From JBAWVR01 sp964583845 (lineage in GTDB: Bacteria > Patescibacteriota > Minisyncoccia > Phycocordibacterales > GWA1-40-21): DNA of 16,112 nt. The position numbers and the translations under genes were made by a program. Each line of letters opens with the position of its first letter. Position 1 is the stretch's first letter. Positions 1 through 6,212 of the stretch are shown piece after piece. The notes beneath the pieces are model-generated. The model ran no database searches. It had not been told where the DNA came from and saw nothing but the letters and a program-made list of their open reading frames with translations. The stretch is taken from the NCBI GenBank assembly GCA_964583845.1, contig CAZOXG010000022.1:1-16112 (forward strand), written 5' to 3'.

Positions 1-1211
1 GTGTAGCTTTCTTCTCAATTTCTGGCTCTGAATTTGTAGAAATGTTTGTTGGTGTTGGTGCTTCTCGTGTGCGTGACTTGTTTAAAATGGCCAAAGAGAA
101 TGGTCCAGCGATTATCTTCATTGATGAAATTGATGCGGTCGGTCGCACACGTGGTGCTGGCATGGGTGGTGGTAATGATGAACGTGAACAAACTCTCAAT
201 CAAATCTTGGTGGAGATGGATGGTTTTGATCCGACTGAAAAAATTATTGTGATGGCCGCGACTAATCGTCCAGATGTTCTAGATCCTGCTTTGTTGCGCC
301 CGGGACGTTTTGATCGTCGAGTAACTATTGATCTGCCTGATCGAGCTGACCGTGAGGCTATTTTAGTAGTTCAAGCTCGTCAAAAACCTTTGGGTGAAGA
401 TGTAAATTTGAAAGTGATTGCAGAACGCACACCAGGTTTCTCTGGTGCGGATTTGTACTCTCTTATGAATGAAGCAGCGATTTTGGCTGCTCGCGAGAAT
501 CGTCAAAAAGTTACCCAATATGATTTGATTCGTTCAATTGAAAAAGTTATGCTAGGGCCTGAACGTAAAAGTCACATCCTTTCCAAGAAAGAGAAAGAAC
601 TTACGGCTTATCATGAATCTGGTCATGCCATCGTTGCTTCCGTTTTACCTTTCGCTGATCCGGTTCACAAGATCTCAATTATTTCTCGTGGTCGCGCTGC
701 CGGTTATACTTTGAAGTTGCCGACTGAAGATCGTAAATTGCAATCTAAAAAAGAATTTTTGGATGATATTGCCGTTTCTCTTGGTGGTTATGTGGCTGAG
801 AAAATGGTGATTGGAGATTTGACGACCGGTCCTTCAAATGATTTACAAGTTTCCACCGCTTTAGCTCGCGATATGGTTACTAAATACGGTATGTCAGAAA
901 AAATGGGTCCGATTGCTCTCGAGGGAAGTGGTGGCCGAGCTTTGTTTGGTAGAGGTGTTGGTGATGGCGAATATTCAGAAAAAGTTAGTGCTGATATTGA
1001 TTCTGAAGTTTCTAAAATAATGACTGAAGCTTTACATCGAGCAGAAAAAGTTTTAGCAGACTACAAGCCTGCTTTTGAAGCCGTAGCTAAAAAACTGGTG
1101 GAGGTTGAAACATTGGAACGCGCAGAATATGAAAAGATTTTGATTGCCAATGGTATTTTGCCCGAAAAGAAAAAAGGGATTGAAGAGGAGAAACTGGTTA
1201 TCACTGAATAG
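1..1211 (+). CDS. ftsH: ATP-dependent zinc metalloprotease FtsH, C-terminal part (5' truncated by window)
   Basis: Membrane-anchored AAA+ protease that unfolds and degrades membrane and short-lived cytosolic proteins as a hexamer. The reading frame is open from base 3, so the gene starts before the window and about 402 residues are visible. The N-terminal membrane segments and Walker A are missing. Visible in order: pore-loop region (FVGVGASRVRDLF), Walker B IIFIDEID (visible residues 37-44), sensor ATNRPD (86-91), arginine-finger motif RPGRFDRR (99-106), zinc motif HESGH (204-208), and the third zinc ligand Asp of GPSNDL (280), about 76 residues after the first His as usual for FtsH. The C-terminal tail is short and charged. 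The stop is TAG at 1209-1211, followed by a terminator. Family assignment is essentially certain; only the amount of missing N-terminus is unknown. Confidence 0.98.
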   Translation, partial: VAFFSISGSEFVEMFVGVGASRVRDLFKMAKENGPAIIFIDEIDAVGRTRGAGMGGGNDEREQTLNQILVEMDGFDPTEKIIVMAATNRPDVLDPALLRPGRFDRRVTIDLPDRADREAILVVQARQKPLGEDVNLKVIAERTPGFSGADLYSLMNEAAILAARENRQKVTQYDLIRSIEKVMLGPERKSHILSKKEKELTAYHESGHAIVASVLPFADPVHKISIISRGRAAGYTLKLPTEDRKLQSKKEFLDDIAVSLGGYVAEKMVIGDLTTGPSNDLQVSTALARDMVTKYGMSEKMGPIALEGSGGRALFGRGVGDGEYSEKVSADIDSEVSKIMTEALHRAEKVLADYKPAFEAVAKKLVEVETLERAEYEKILIANGILPEKKKGIEEEKLVITE

Positions 1212-1217
1212 CATTAT

Positions 1218-1250
1218 AAAACCACTTTTGGAAACAGAAGTGGTTTTTGT
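1218..1250 (+). terminator. Rho-independent terminator after ftsH
   Basis: Arms AAAACCACTT (1218-1227) and AAGTGGTTTT (1238-1247) form a 10-bp stem closed by a 10-nt loop, and the 3' arm runs into a T-rich tract. It sits 7 nt after the ftsH stop, and its T-tract abuts the csoR -35 box, so the two transcription units are packed without spare sequence. Confidence 0.9.
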
Positions 1251-1279
1251 TTGACAGCCAAACGTGCATACCCTATACT
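1251..1279 (+). promoter_or_regulatory. Sigma70-type promoter of csoR and the copper operon
   Basis: TTGACA at 1251-1256, a 17-bp spacer, and TATACT at 1274-1279: near-consensus -35 and -10 boxes with ideal spacing. The expected start of transcription (about 7 nt after the -10) is near 1286, only about 3 nt before the csoR ATG at 1289. The mRNA would therefore be leaderless or nearly so. Confidence 0.85.
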
Positions 1280-1288
1280 ATAGGGTAT
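1268..1288 (+). promoter_or_regulatory. Putative CsoR operator, perfect 21-bp palindrome
   Basis: Arms ATACCCTATA (1268-1277) and TATAGGGTAT (1279-1288) are exact reverse complements around one central C. The palindrome covers the whole -10 box and ends one base before the csoR ATG. CsoR-family operators are known to be AT-flanked pseudo-palindromes with a C-run in one arm and a G-run in the other, which this matches. Binding would block RNA polymerase, so copper-relieved autorepression of the operon is the likely logic (inference). Confidence 0.85.
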
Positions 1289-1564
1289 ATGGTAAAACAT
1301 AATGATCATAAACGCGGGGAGCCAAACACTAAGGCTCGTAAGGTTATAAAAATGTCTATCGGTAGTATCGCTAAAATTCCAGAGATGATAGACGATGGGA
1401 GATATTGCCCAGAAGTAATTCAACAAATCGATAGTGTTATTGGATTATTGCATAGTGCTAGAAAGGAATTATTAAAAGGCCATTTGGAATCTTGTTTAGC
1501 TGAAAGACTAAAGACCGATAAAGAAGGATCGATCAAAGAACTGTTAAAGATCTACAACATGTAA
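1289..1564 (+). CDS. csoR: CsoR-family Cu(I)-sensing transcriptional repressor
   Basis: All-helical CsoR/RcnR (DUF156) repressor that leaves DNA on binding Cu(I). The 91-residue product carries the copper ligands Cys40, His65 and Cys69. The spacing of 25 and 4 residues equals Cys36-His61-Cys65 in Mycobacterium tuberculosis CsoR; the surrounding DGRYC and HLESC fit the family. An N-terminal His-containing stretch (VKHNDHKRG) precedes the core. I chose ATG 1289; an in-frame TTG at 1247 lies inside the upstream terminator and -35 box and cannot be used from the predicted transcript. There is no Shine-Dalgarno sequence. It is the first gene of the copper cluster, and its own operator palindrome overlaps the promoter. 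Nickel/cobalt (RcnR) or formaldehyde (FrmR) sensing is less likely because the ligand set is the copper type. Confidence 0.93.
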   Translation: MVKHNDHKRGEPNTKARKVIKMSIGSIAKIPEMIDDGRYCPEVIQQIDSVIGLLHSARKELLKGHLESCLAERLKTDKEGSIKELLKIYNM

Positions 1565-1604
1565 TAGGTTTTTAGTGTTTTATTATCAATTTCTATAAAA
1601 AATT

Positions 1605-2168
1605 ATGTCTAAAATCTCAACTGTATTAGCTATTTCTCTTATGATAGTAACGAGTATTTTAGGTTGGGTGGCTGGGTATGCAAGTACTTCTGATTACCAA
1701 GTAAGTATGTACGACAAAACAACTATGGATTTGGGTCGTCCTGATCGTACACTTGATCTACGCTGTATTAATGCAATGATTGCTCACCATAGGGGTGCCA
1801 TGCTTTTAGTGACGCAAGCTAGCACTCAAGCACAAAGAAAAGAAATGCTAGATTTATCTGCAATGATCTTGCGAGATGAACCAAAGGCTATAGCTGAACT
1901 TTACTCATGGAAAAAGGATTGGTATGGAGACATTAGACAAGTGAATGATCCTGTTGTTTCCAATCTTGGGACATACGACGAAAAATTTGACCTTCGTTTT
2001 CTTAATGCTCTTATTGCACATCATGAAGCCGGATTGCTCATGACAAAAGAAATTAAAACTAAATCAAGTAGAACTGAGGTCTTAAACAATGCGGATACAG
2101 TCGATACGTTCCTAAATACGACCCTCAAGATCTTCAAAGACTGGAGGACGCAGTGGTATAATATTTAA
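1605..2168 (+). CDS. DUF305 (CopM-like) exported/anchored putative copper-binding protein
   Basis: Residues 5-25 form a hydrophobic N-terminal segment (signal peptide or anchor), so the rest should lie outside the membrane. The body holds two similar halves, each with the DUF305 signature: LRCINAMIAHHRGAMLL (His61-His62) and LRFLNALIAHHEAGLLM (His139-His140). DUF305 proteins are ferritin-like helical bundles, and the cyanobacterial member CopM binds copper outside the cell. A copper-chaperone or copper-storage role is inferred from that and from its place between csoR and copA. At 187 residues the length is usual for a two-repeat DUF305 protein. There is a 40-bp gap after csoR and 14 bp before copA, so it is probably cotranscribed. 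A TATAAA 5 nt before the ATG could be a weak internal promoter. Confidence 0.85.
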   Translation: MSKISTVLAISLMIVTSILGWVAGYASTSDYQVSMYDKTTMDLGRPDRTLDLRCINAMIAHHRGAMLLVTQASTQAQRKEMLDLSAMILRDEPKAIAELYSWKKDWYGDIRQVNDPVVSNLGTYDEKFDLRFLNALIAHHEAGLLMTKEIKTKSSRTEVLNNADTVDTFLNTTLKIFKDWRTQWYNI

Positions 2169-2182
2169 TAATAAATCCCTAT

Positions 2183-4453
2183 ATGACCAATAAAACACTG
2201 AAAATTAAAGGAATGCATTGTGCGAGTTGTGCAACTGTCATTACAAATAAGGTGTCTAAATTAGGTGGGGTGGACACTGTTAATGTTAACTTTGCGACAG
2301 AAAAAGCGACTGTTTCTTTCGATGATAATATTGTTTCTGTACAACAAATGAATAATGAAATTGAAAAATTAGGATACACCTTTGTTGATGGAAATAGTTC
2401 TCATGCTACGGAAGATCACAGCATGCATACCGGGATTAATGAATCAAAAGATCAAAAGATGAAGGAGTTACTTGCTATAAAAACAAAAATACAGTTTGTA
2501 CTACCGATTACTCTTCTCGTTTTTGTTCTTATGATGTGGGATATTGGAGCAAAATTATTTACTTCAATTCCAAATCTTCCGTTATCAATGTCTATATTCA
2601 ATACCATCTCTATGATGCTTGCGAGTGTGGTACTGTTTTGGATTGGACAACCTTTTTTGCAAGGAGTGGTAAAATTTTTTAAGTACCGCGTCGCCAATAT
2701 GGATACACTTATTGGTATCGGAACACTTGTGGCATATCTCTATAGTATAAGTATTACACTCTTTCCTTTGATGAGAGTAGCTTTAAAACTTCCTGAGGCC
2801 ACTTATTTTGATGTTACTATCGTAGTGATTGGTTTTGTTATTTTAGGAAAGTATCTCGAAGCGCGTTCAAAACTCCGTACTGGTGAAGCAATAGAAAAAC
2901 TTCTTGGTCTTCAAGCAAAAACTGCCTTACTGTGGCGTAACGGCACCGAAGAAGAAGTACCTGTTAGTGAAGTAAAAATCGGGGATATTCTTATCGTAAA
3001 ACCCGGATCAAAAATTCCTGTTGATGGAGTCATTGTTGAGGGGCACTCATCTATTGACGAGTCAATGATTACTGGCGAATCAATCCCTGTTGATAAAAAG
3101 ATTGAGGATTTTGTTGTTGGTGCAACAATCAATAAACAAGGTAATTTTAAATTCAAAGCGACAAAAATTGGATCTGATACCGTGCTCGCACAAATCATCA
3201 AAATGGTTGAAGATGCTCAGGGCTCTAAAGCCCCAATACAAGCTTTGGCGGACAAGATTTCAAGTGTCTTTGTACCAATTGTTCTAGGTATAGCGGTGCT
3301 AGCTCTTGTTCTTTGGCTTACTGTCGGTACCCTGGTTCTCGGTTTTTCTGTAGCCATTTCTTACGCCATCCTATCTTTTGTTGGAGTGCTTGTTATTGCT
3401 TGTCCTTGTGCACTTGGTCTTGCTACTCCGACAGCCATCATTGTCGGTGTTGGAAAGGGTGCAGAACATGGAATACTTATTCGCAACGCTGAGGCATTAG
3501 AAAAACTTAGTCATGTAGATACTGTTGTTTTTGATAAGACAGGGACTATTACTAAAGGGAAACCAGGAGTAACCGATATTATTTCTCTCGATGCCGCATG
3601 GACAGAGACAGATATACTTCGTATTAGTGCAAGTGTAGAAAAACTTTCTGAGCATCCTCTCGCTGATGCTGTCGTTATTAAAGCTGACGAGCAAAAAATA
3701 TCTCTTGAAAGGGTTAATAACTTTAAAGCTCTTGAAGGTATTGGAGTGGAAGGAGTGATTGAAAATAAACATATAGCAATTCATAAACCGTTAAAAGATA
3801 CCTCAGGTGCAGACGACATTAAAGGGCTTCAGGAACAAGGTAAAACAGTTGTTATAATAGAGGTTGATAGAAAACAGATTGGCCTTATTGCACTTTCAGA
3901 TAAGTTAAAAGAAGAATCAAAAGAAGTTGTTGCAAGGCTCCATGCAAGAAATATTAAAGTTATAATGCTTACTGGAGATAATCACTTAGCGGCAAGTTAC
4001 ATAGCTAAACTTGCAGGTATAGATGCAGTTATTGCAGAAGTGATACCACAAGAAAAAGCTGGAAAGATAAAGGAATTACAAGACAGTGGCGCGGTTGTTG
4101 CAATGGTTGGTGATGGTATAAATGATGCTCCAGCCCTCGTACAAGCCGACGCTGGTATCGCTATGGGCACAGGTAACGATGTTGCAATAGAATCCGCAGG
4201 CATAACCCTTCTTGGTGGAGATGTTTCGAAAATTGTTCAAGCAATTAAGTTATCAAAGATAACAATGCGAGGTATAAAACAAAATCTTTTTTGGGCTTTT
4301 ATATTTAACGTAGTTGGCATTCCTCTTGCCGCTGGTCTGTTTTATCCAATATTTGGTTGGACTTTATCACCAGTGTTTGCTGGCCTGGCAATGGCAATGT
4401 CTAGTGTTTCTGTAGTTTCGAATTCTTTGAGAATTAAAACTAAAAAAATATAA
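2183..4453 (+). CDS. copA: Cu(I)-exporting P1B-type ATPase CopA
   Basis: Pumps Cu(I) out of the cytoplasm at the cost of ATP. The 756 residues show every hallmark in order: one N-terminal HMA domain with GMHCASC (Cys13, Cys16); a short His/Met-rich linker (His74, His79, Met81, His82); membrane segments; actuator motif TGES (297-300); the copper-specific CPC in the channel (407-409); phosphorylation motif DKTGT (Asp451); the SEHPLA nucleotide-binding His491-Pro492; GDGINDAP (643-650); and the last two helices with NLFWAFIFN and MSSVSVVSNSLR. In the penultimate helix the usual Tyr-Asn pair is Phe-Asn. Second gene downstream of csoR, 14 bp after the DUF305 gene and 8 bp before the next. CPC plus the last-helix Met/Ser motif point to Cu(I) rather than Zn/Cd. 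Confidence 0.96.
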   Translation: MTNKTLKIKGMHCASCATVITNKVSKLGGVDTVNVNFATEKATVSFDDNIVSVQQMNNEIEKLGYTFVDGNSSHATEDHSMHTGINESKDQKMKELLAIKTKIQFVLPITLLVFVLMMWDIGAKLFTSIPNLPLSMSIFNTISMMLASVVLFWIGQPFLQGVVKFFKYRVANMDTLIGIGTLVAYLYSISITLFPLMRVALKLPEATYFDVTIVVIGFVILGKYLEARSKLRTGEAIEKLLGLQAKTALLWRNGTEEEVPVSEVKIGDILIVKPGSKIPVDGVIVEGHSSIDESMITGESIPVDKKIEDFVVGATINKQGNFKFKATKIGSDTVLAQIIKMVEDAQGSKAPIQALADKISSVFVPIVLGIAVLALVLWLTVGTLVLGFSVAISYAILSFVGVLVIACPCALGLATPTAIIVGVGKGAEHGILIRNAEALEKLSHVDTVVFDKTGTITKGKPGVTDIISLDAAWTETDILRISASVEKLSEHPLADAVVIKADEQKISLERVNNFKALEGIGVEGVIENKHIAIHKPLKDTSGADDIKGLQEQGKTVVIIEVDRKQIGLIALSDKLKEESKEVVARLHARNIKVIMLTGDNHLAASYIAKLAGIDAVIAEVIPQEKAGKIKELQDSGAVVAMVGDGINDAPALVQADAGIAMGTGNDVAIESAGITLLGGDVSKIVQAIKLSKITMRGIKQNLFWAFIFNVVGIPLAAGLFYPIFGWTLSPVFAGLAMAMSSVSVVSNSLRIKTKKI

Positions 4454-4461
4454 CAACAATT

Positions 4462-5478
4462 ATGAAAAAATATAAATTTTACGTCCGGGGAGCACATTGT
4501 AAGTCTTGTCAGATTCTTTTAGAAGATCAAATAGCGTCCGTTGCCGGCACTAAAACAGTTAGTTTTAATTTAAGTAATAATTGTTTAGAAGCCAACGGAG
4601 ATTATGGAACTAAGTCAGATTTAGAAGTATTAAAGTTACTCGATCTTGCTATAAAAGGATCAGGCTATTCTCTATCATTTGAACCAGAGTCTAAAGTTAA
4701 CTGGAAAGATTTTTATTGGGCAATACCATTTTTCTTGGGCTTTGTTCTAATTTTTATTGCCTTACAAAAAATGGGATTGGTAAATCTGATTTCTTCAGCT
4801 AATACTGGTTACGGTACAGCTTTTGTTGTTGGTTTAGTGGCTTCAGTTTCTACTTGTATGGCGGTGGTCGGGGGATTGGTACTTTCAGTTTCTAGTAGTT
4901 TCGCTAAGGGTGGTGATCGCTTTAAACCCCAAATGTATTTTCATGTCGGTAGATTATTAGCCTTTTTCTTTCTTGGTGGAACAATCGGCATTCTCGGTTC
5001 AATGTTCCAGTTAGGAATTACTGGTACTTTTGTCCTAGGTCTATTGGTTTCCTTAGTGTTGTTAATTCTTGGAGTAAATTTACTTGATATTTTTCCTACA
5101 CTTAAAAAATGGCAGCCAACCTTACCTAATTTTGTTTCAGCTAAAGTTAATACTTTTAAGAAAATGAATCATTTTTTAACACCATTATTACTTGGTGTGG
5201 CCACTTTTTTCTTACCCTGTGGCTTTACTCAGTCTATGCAAGTGTATGCATTAAAGACGGGAAGTTTCTGGGTCGGCGGAATGACGATGTTGGTGTTTGC
5301 CTTGGGAACATTACCAGTATTAGCACTGTTAAGTTTTAGTTCCTTTAGTATTAAACAATCATCTTGGTCAGGAATTTTCTTCAAGACTATTGGTCTTGTG
5401 GTTATTTTTTTTGCTCTGATTAATTTAATTAGTAGTTTAACAGCGGTGGGTTTAATAAATCCTATTTTAATTTTTTAA
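4462..5478 (+). CDS. HMA domain fused to SafE/DsbD-like membrane domain, copper cluster protein
   Basis: 338 residues. Residues 1 to about 72 form a heavy-metal-associated domain with GAHCKSC (Cys13, Cys16). Residues 86-326 hold about seven membrane segments of the type named sulfite exporter TauE/SafE or DsbD_2. Two intramembrane cysteines stand in the expected half-repeat positions: Cys132 in STCMAVVGG and Cys253 in FLPCGFTQ. In the DsbD superfamily such a pair moves electrons across the membrane. Here, with a metal-binding head and copper neighbours, it may instead move copper or keep periplasmic thiols or cupredoxin reduced (inference). Gaps of 8 bp after copA and 6 bp before the cupredoxin gene support one operon. 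The family name is reliable; the substrate is not known. Confidence 0.85.
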   Translation: MKKYKFYVRGAHCKSCQILLEDQIASVAGTKTVSFNLSNNCLEANGDYGTKSDLEVLKLLDLAIKGSGYSLSFEPESKVNWKDFYWAIPFFLGFVLIFIALQKMGLVNLISSANTGYGTAFVVGLVASVSTCMAVVGGLVLSVSSSFAKGGDRFKPQMYFHVGRLLAFFFLGGTIGILGSMFQLGITGTFVLGLLVSLVLLILGVNLLDIFPTLKKWQPTLPNFVSAKVNTFKKMNHFLTPLLLGVATFFLPCGFTQSMQVYALKTGSFWVGGMTMLVFALGTLPVLALLSFSSFSIKQSSWSGIFFKTIGLVVIFFALINLISSLTAVGLINPILIF

Positions 5479-5484
5479 TTTAAA

Positions 5485-5880
5485 ATGAATAAAATATTTA
5501 TTTCAATTATAGTCGCTGGCGTGTTAATTGGAGGTGCGGTAATGCTTTATGTTGGTAGCGGTAAAAACTCTGGTCCAGCAGTTTCAGATAAAAGTGAAGC
5601 CACTTTGTCAGGAAGTACACAAGAAATAGAAATCCTAGCTAGGGGTGGCTATTCTCCTAGAAACGTGGTCGCCAAAGCCGGTATACCCTTAACTATAAAG
5701 TTCAAGACTCAAGGTACTTATGACTGTTCATCATCGTTGTCTATCCCAGAACTAAATTACAGAAACAATCTGCCAACCACCGGAGAAACTTATGTTCAAA
5801 TCGCTCCTCATAAAGCCGGAGAAGTTCTAAAAGGAACTTGCGGAATGGGAATGTATAGTTTTAGTGTGGAGTTTAAGTAG
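5485..5880 (+). CDS. Membrane-anchored cupredoxin-like protein
   Basis: 131 residues. A hydrophobic segment (4-24) anchors or exports the protein; a low-complexity linker rich in Ser/Lys follows, then a cupredoxin-type beta domain (about 47-131). Likely copper ligands are Cys81 (YDCSSSLSIPEL) and the terminal loop GTCGMGMYSF (Cys119, Met121, Met123). This CGMGM ending is typical of the small cupredoxin domains found next to, or fused to, heavy-metal ATPases. It should bind copper outside the membrane, perhaps receiving it from CopA or the SafE-like protein (inference). Last gene of the cluster; the structured element and bidirectional terminator begin directly after the stop codon. Confidence 0.8.
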   Translation: MNKIFISIIVAGVLIGGAVMLYVGSGKNSGPAVSDKSEATLSGSTQEIEILARGGYSPRNVVAKAGIPLTIKFKTQGTYDCSSSLSIPELNYRNNLPTTGETYVQIAPHKAGEVLKGTCGMGMYSFSVEFK

Positions 5881-6016
5881 GCTACCAGTAATTTCTCCCT
5901 CGGCTAAATTTTTGTCGTCACAAAAATTTGCCTGAGCACGCCCTTGCATGACTTTCTGGTGAAAGTCATTGGCTCCGGGCTTCGAATCCTGGACGGAAGT
6001 GCGTTTGGCACTTCCT
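5881..6016. repeat. tRNA-tail-associated structured element, copy A
   Basis: About 136 bp between the copper operon and the terminator next to tRNA-Ile. Three hairpins are visible on +. P1: CTC-GGC-AAATTTTTGT (5899-5915) with ACAAAAATTT-GCC-GAG (5920-5936). P2: ATGACTTTC (5948-5956) with GAAAGTCAT (5961-5969). P3: GGAAGTGC (5995-6002) with GCACTTCC (6008-6015). Between P2 and P3 lies TTCGAATCCTGG (5981-5992), the exact inverted copy of the T-loop and T-stem of the neighbouring tRNA-Ile (6071-6082). After P3 comes TACGCGC, the tRNA acceptor strand. The far end (TACCAG at 5883) resembles a degenerate third copy. Blocks 5893-5912 and 5978-5988 recur in copy B at 12596-12771. It could be a non-coding RNA, a non-autonomous mobile element or a DNA recombination site. 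Confidence 0.75.
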
Positions 6017-6070
6017 TACGCGCACAAAAATAAATAGCCCCAACTGGGGCTATTTATTTTTGTGCGCGTA
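6017..6070. terminator. Bidirectional terminator; 25-bp perfect inverted repeat reaching into the tRNA-Ile acceptor
   Basis: Bases 6017-6041 and 6046-6070 are perfect reverse complements around the 4-nt loop AACT. The GC core (GCCCC/GGGGC) flanked by A-rich and T-rich tracts makes an intrinsic terminator in both directions, serving the copper operon (+) and tRNA-Ile (-). The outer 7 bp of the right arm are the 3' acceptor strand of the tRNA itself, with the discriminator position at 6063 also inside the arm. Confidence 0.85.
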
Positions 6071-6135
6071 CCAGGATTCGAACCTGGGACCAGTCGTGTA
6101 TAAGACGACGGCTCTACCAACTGAGCTATACGCGC
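6063..6135 (-). tRNA. tRNA-Ile with anticodon UAU
   Basis: Full 73-nt cloverleaf on the minus strand: acceptor GCGCGTA/TACGCGC, D stem GCTC/GAGC, anticodon stem GTCGT/ACGAC, loop CTTATAC, T arm CCAGG-TTCGAAT-CCTGG, discriminator A73; CCA is not encoded. The anticodon (6100-6102 on the complement) is UAU, which reads the Ile codon AUA. Known isoleucine features are present: A73, A37, C4-G69, U12-A23 and C29-G41. Position 38 is C rather than the usual A. Most bacteria instead read AUA with a lysidine-modified CAU tRNA, so a genomic UAU isoacceptor is notable. Confidence 0.93.
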
Positions 6136-6144
6136 AACGAGTTA

Positions 6145-6172
6145 AATATAGCAAATATTTACTATTATTCAA
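6145..6172 (-). promoter_or_regulatory. Promoter of tRNA-Ile
   Basis: On the minus strand TTGAAT (6167-6172) is followed after 16 bp by TATATT (6145-6150), with TGC directly before it (extended -10). The start of transcription would fall 2-4 nt before the tRNA 5' end. Confidence 0.6.
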
Positions 6173-6200
6173 ATCCAAATACAAAATATCTGTGTTGGTG

Positions 6201-6206
6201 TATAAT
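6201..6206 (+). promoter_or_regulatory. -10 box (TATAAT) of the DUF2339 gene, leaderless arrangement
   Basis: Consensus TATAAT ends 6 nt before ATG 6213, so transcription would start at the A of the start codon. I see no convincing -35 box at 17 bp. The region diverges from the tRNA-Ile promoter. Confidence 0.55.
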
Positions 6207-6212
6207 ATGCTA

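Noticed and set aside
1247..1288. TTG start 14 codons upstream for csoR
   Set aside because: It lies in the ftsH terminator and csoR -35 box, upstream of the predicted transcript start.
2900..3200. Minus-strand frame inside copA
   Set aside because: It is a shadow of the P-type ATPase actuator region with no own promoter or motif.
6060..6206. N-terminal extension of the DUF2339 frame (MCAYQDSNLGPVVYKT...)
   Set aside because: This is the antisense translation of the tRNA-Ile gene, a well-known annotation artefact; the -10 box and protein similarity put the start at 6207 or 6213.
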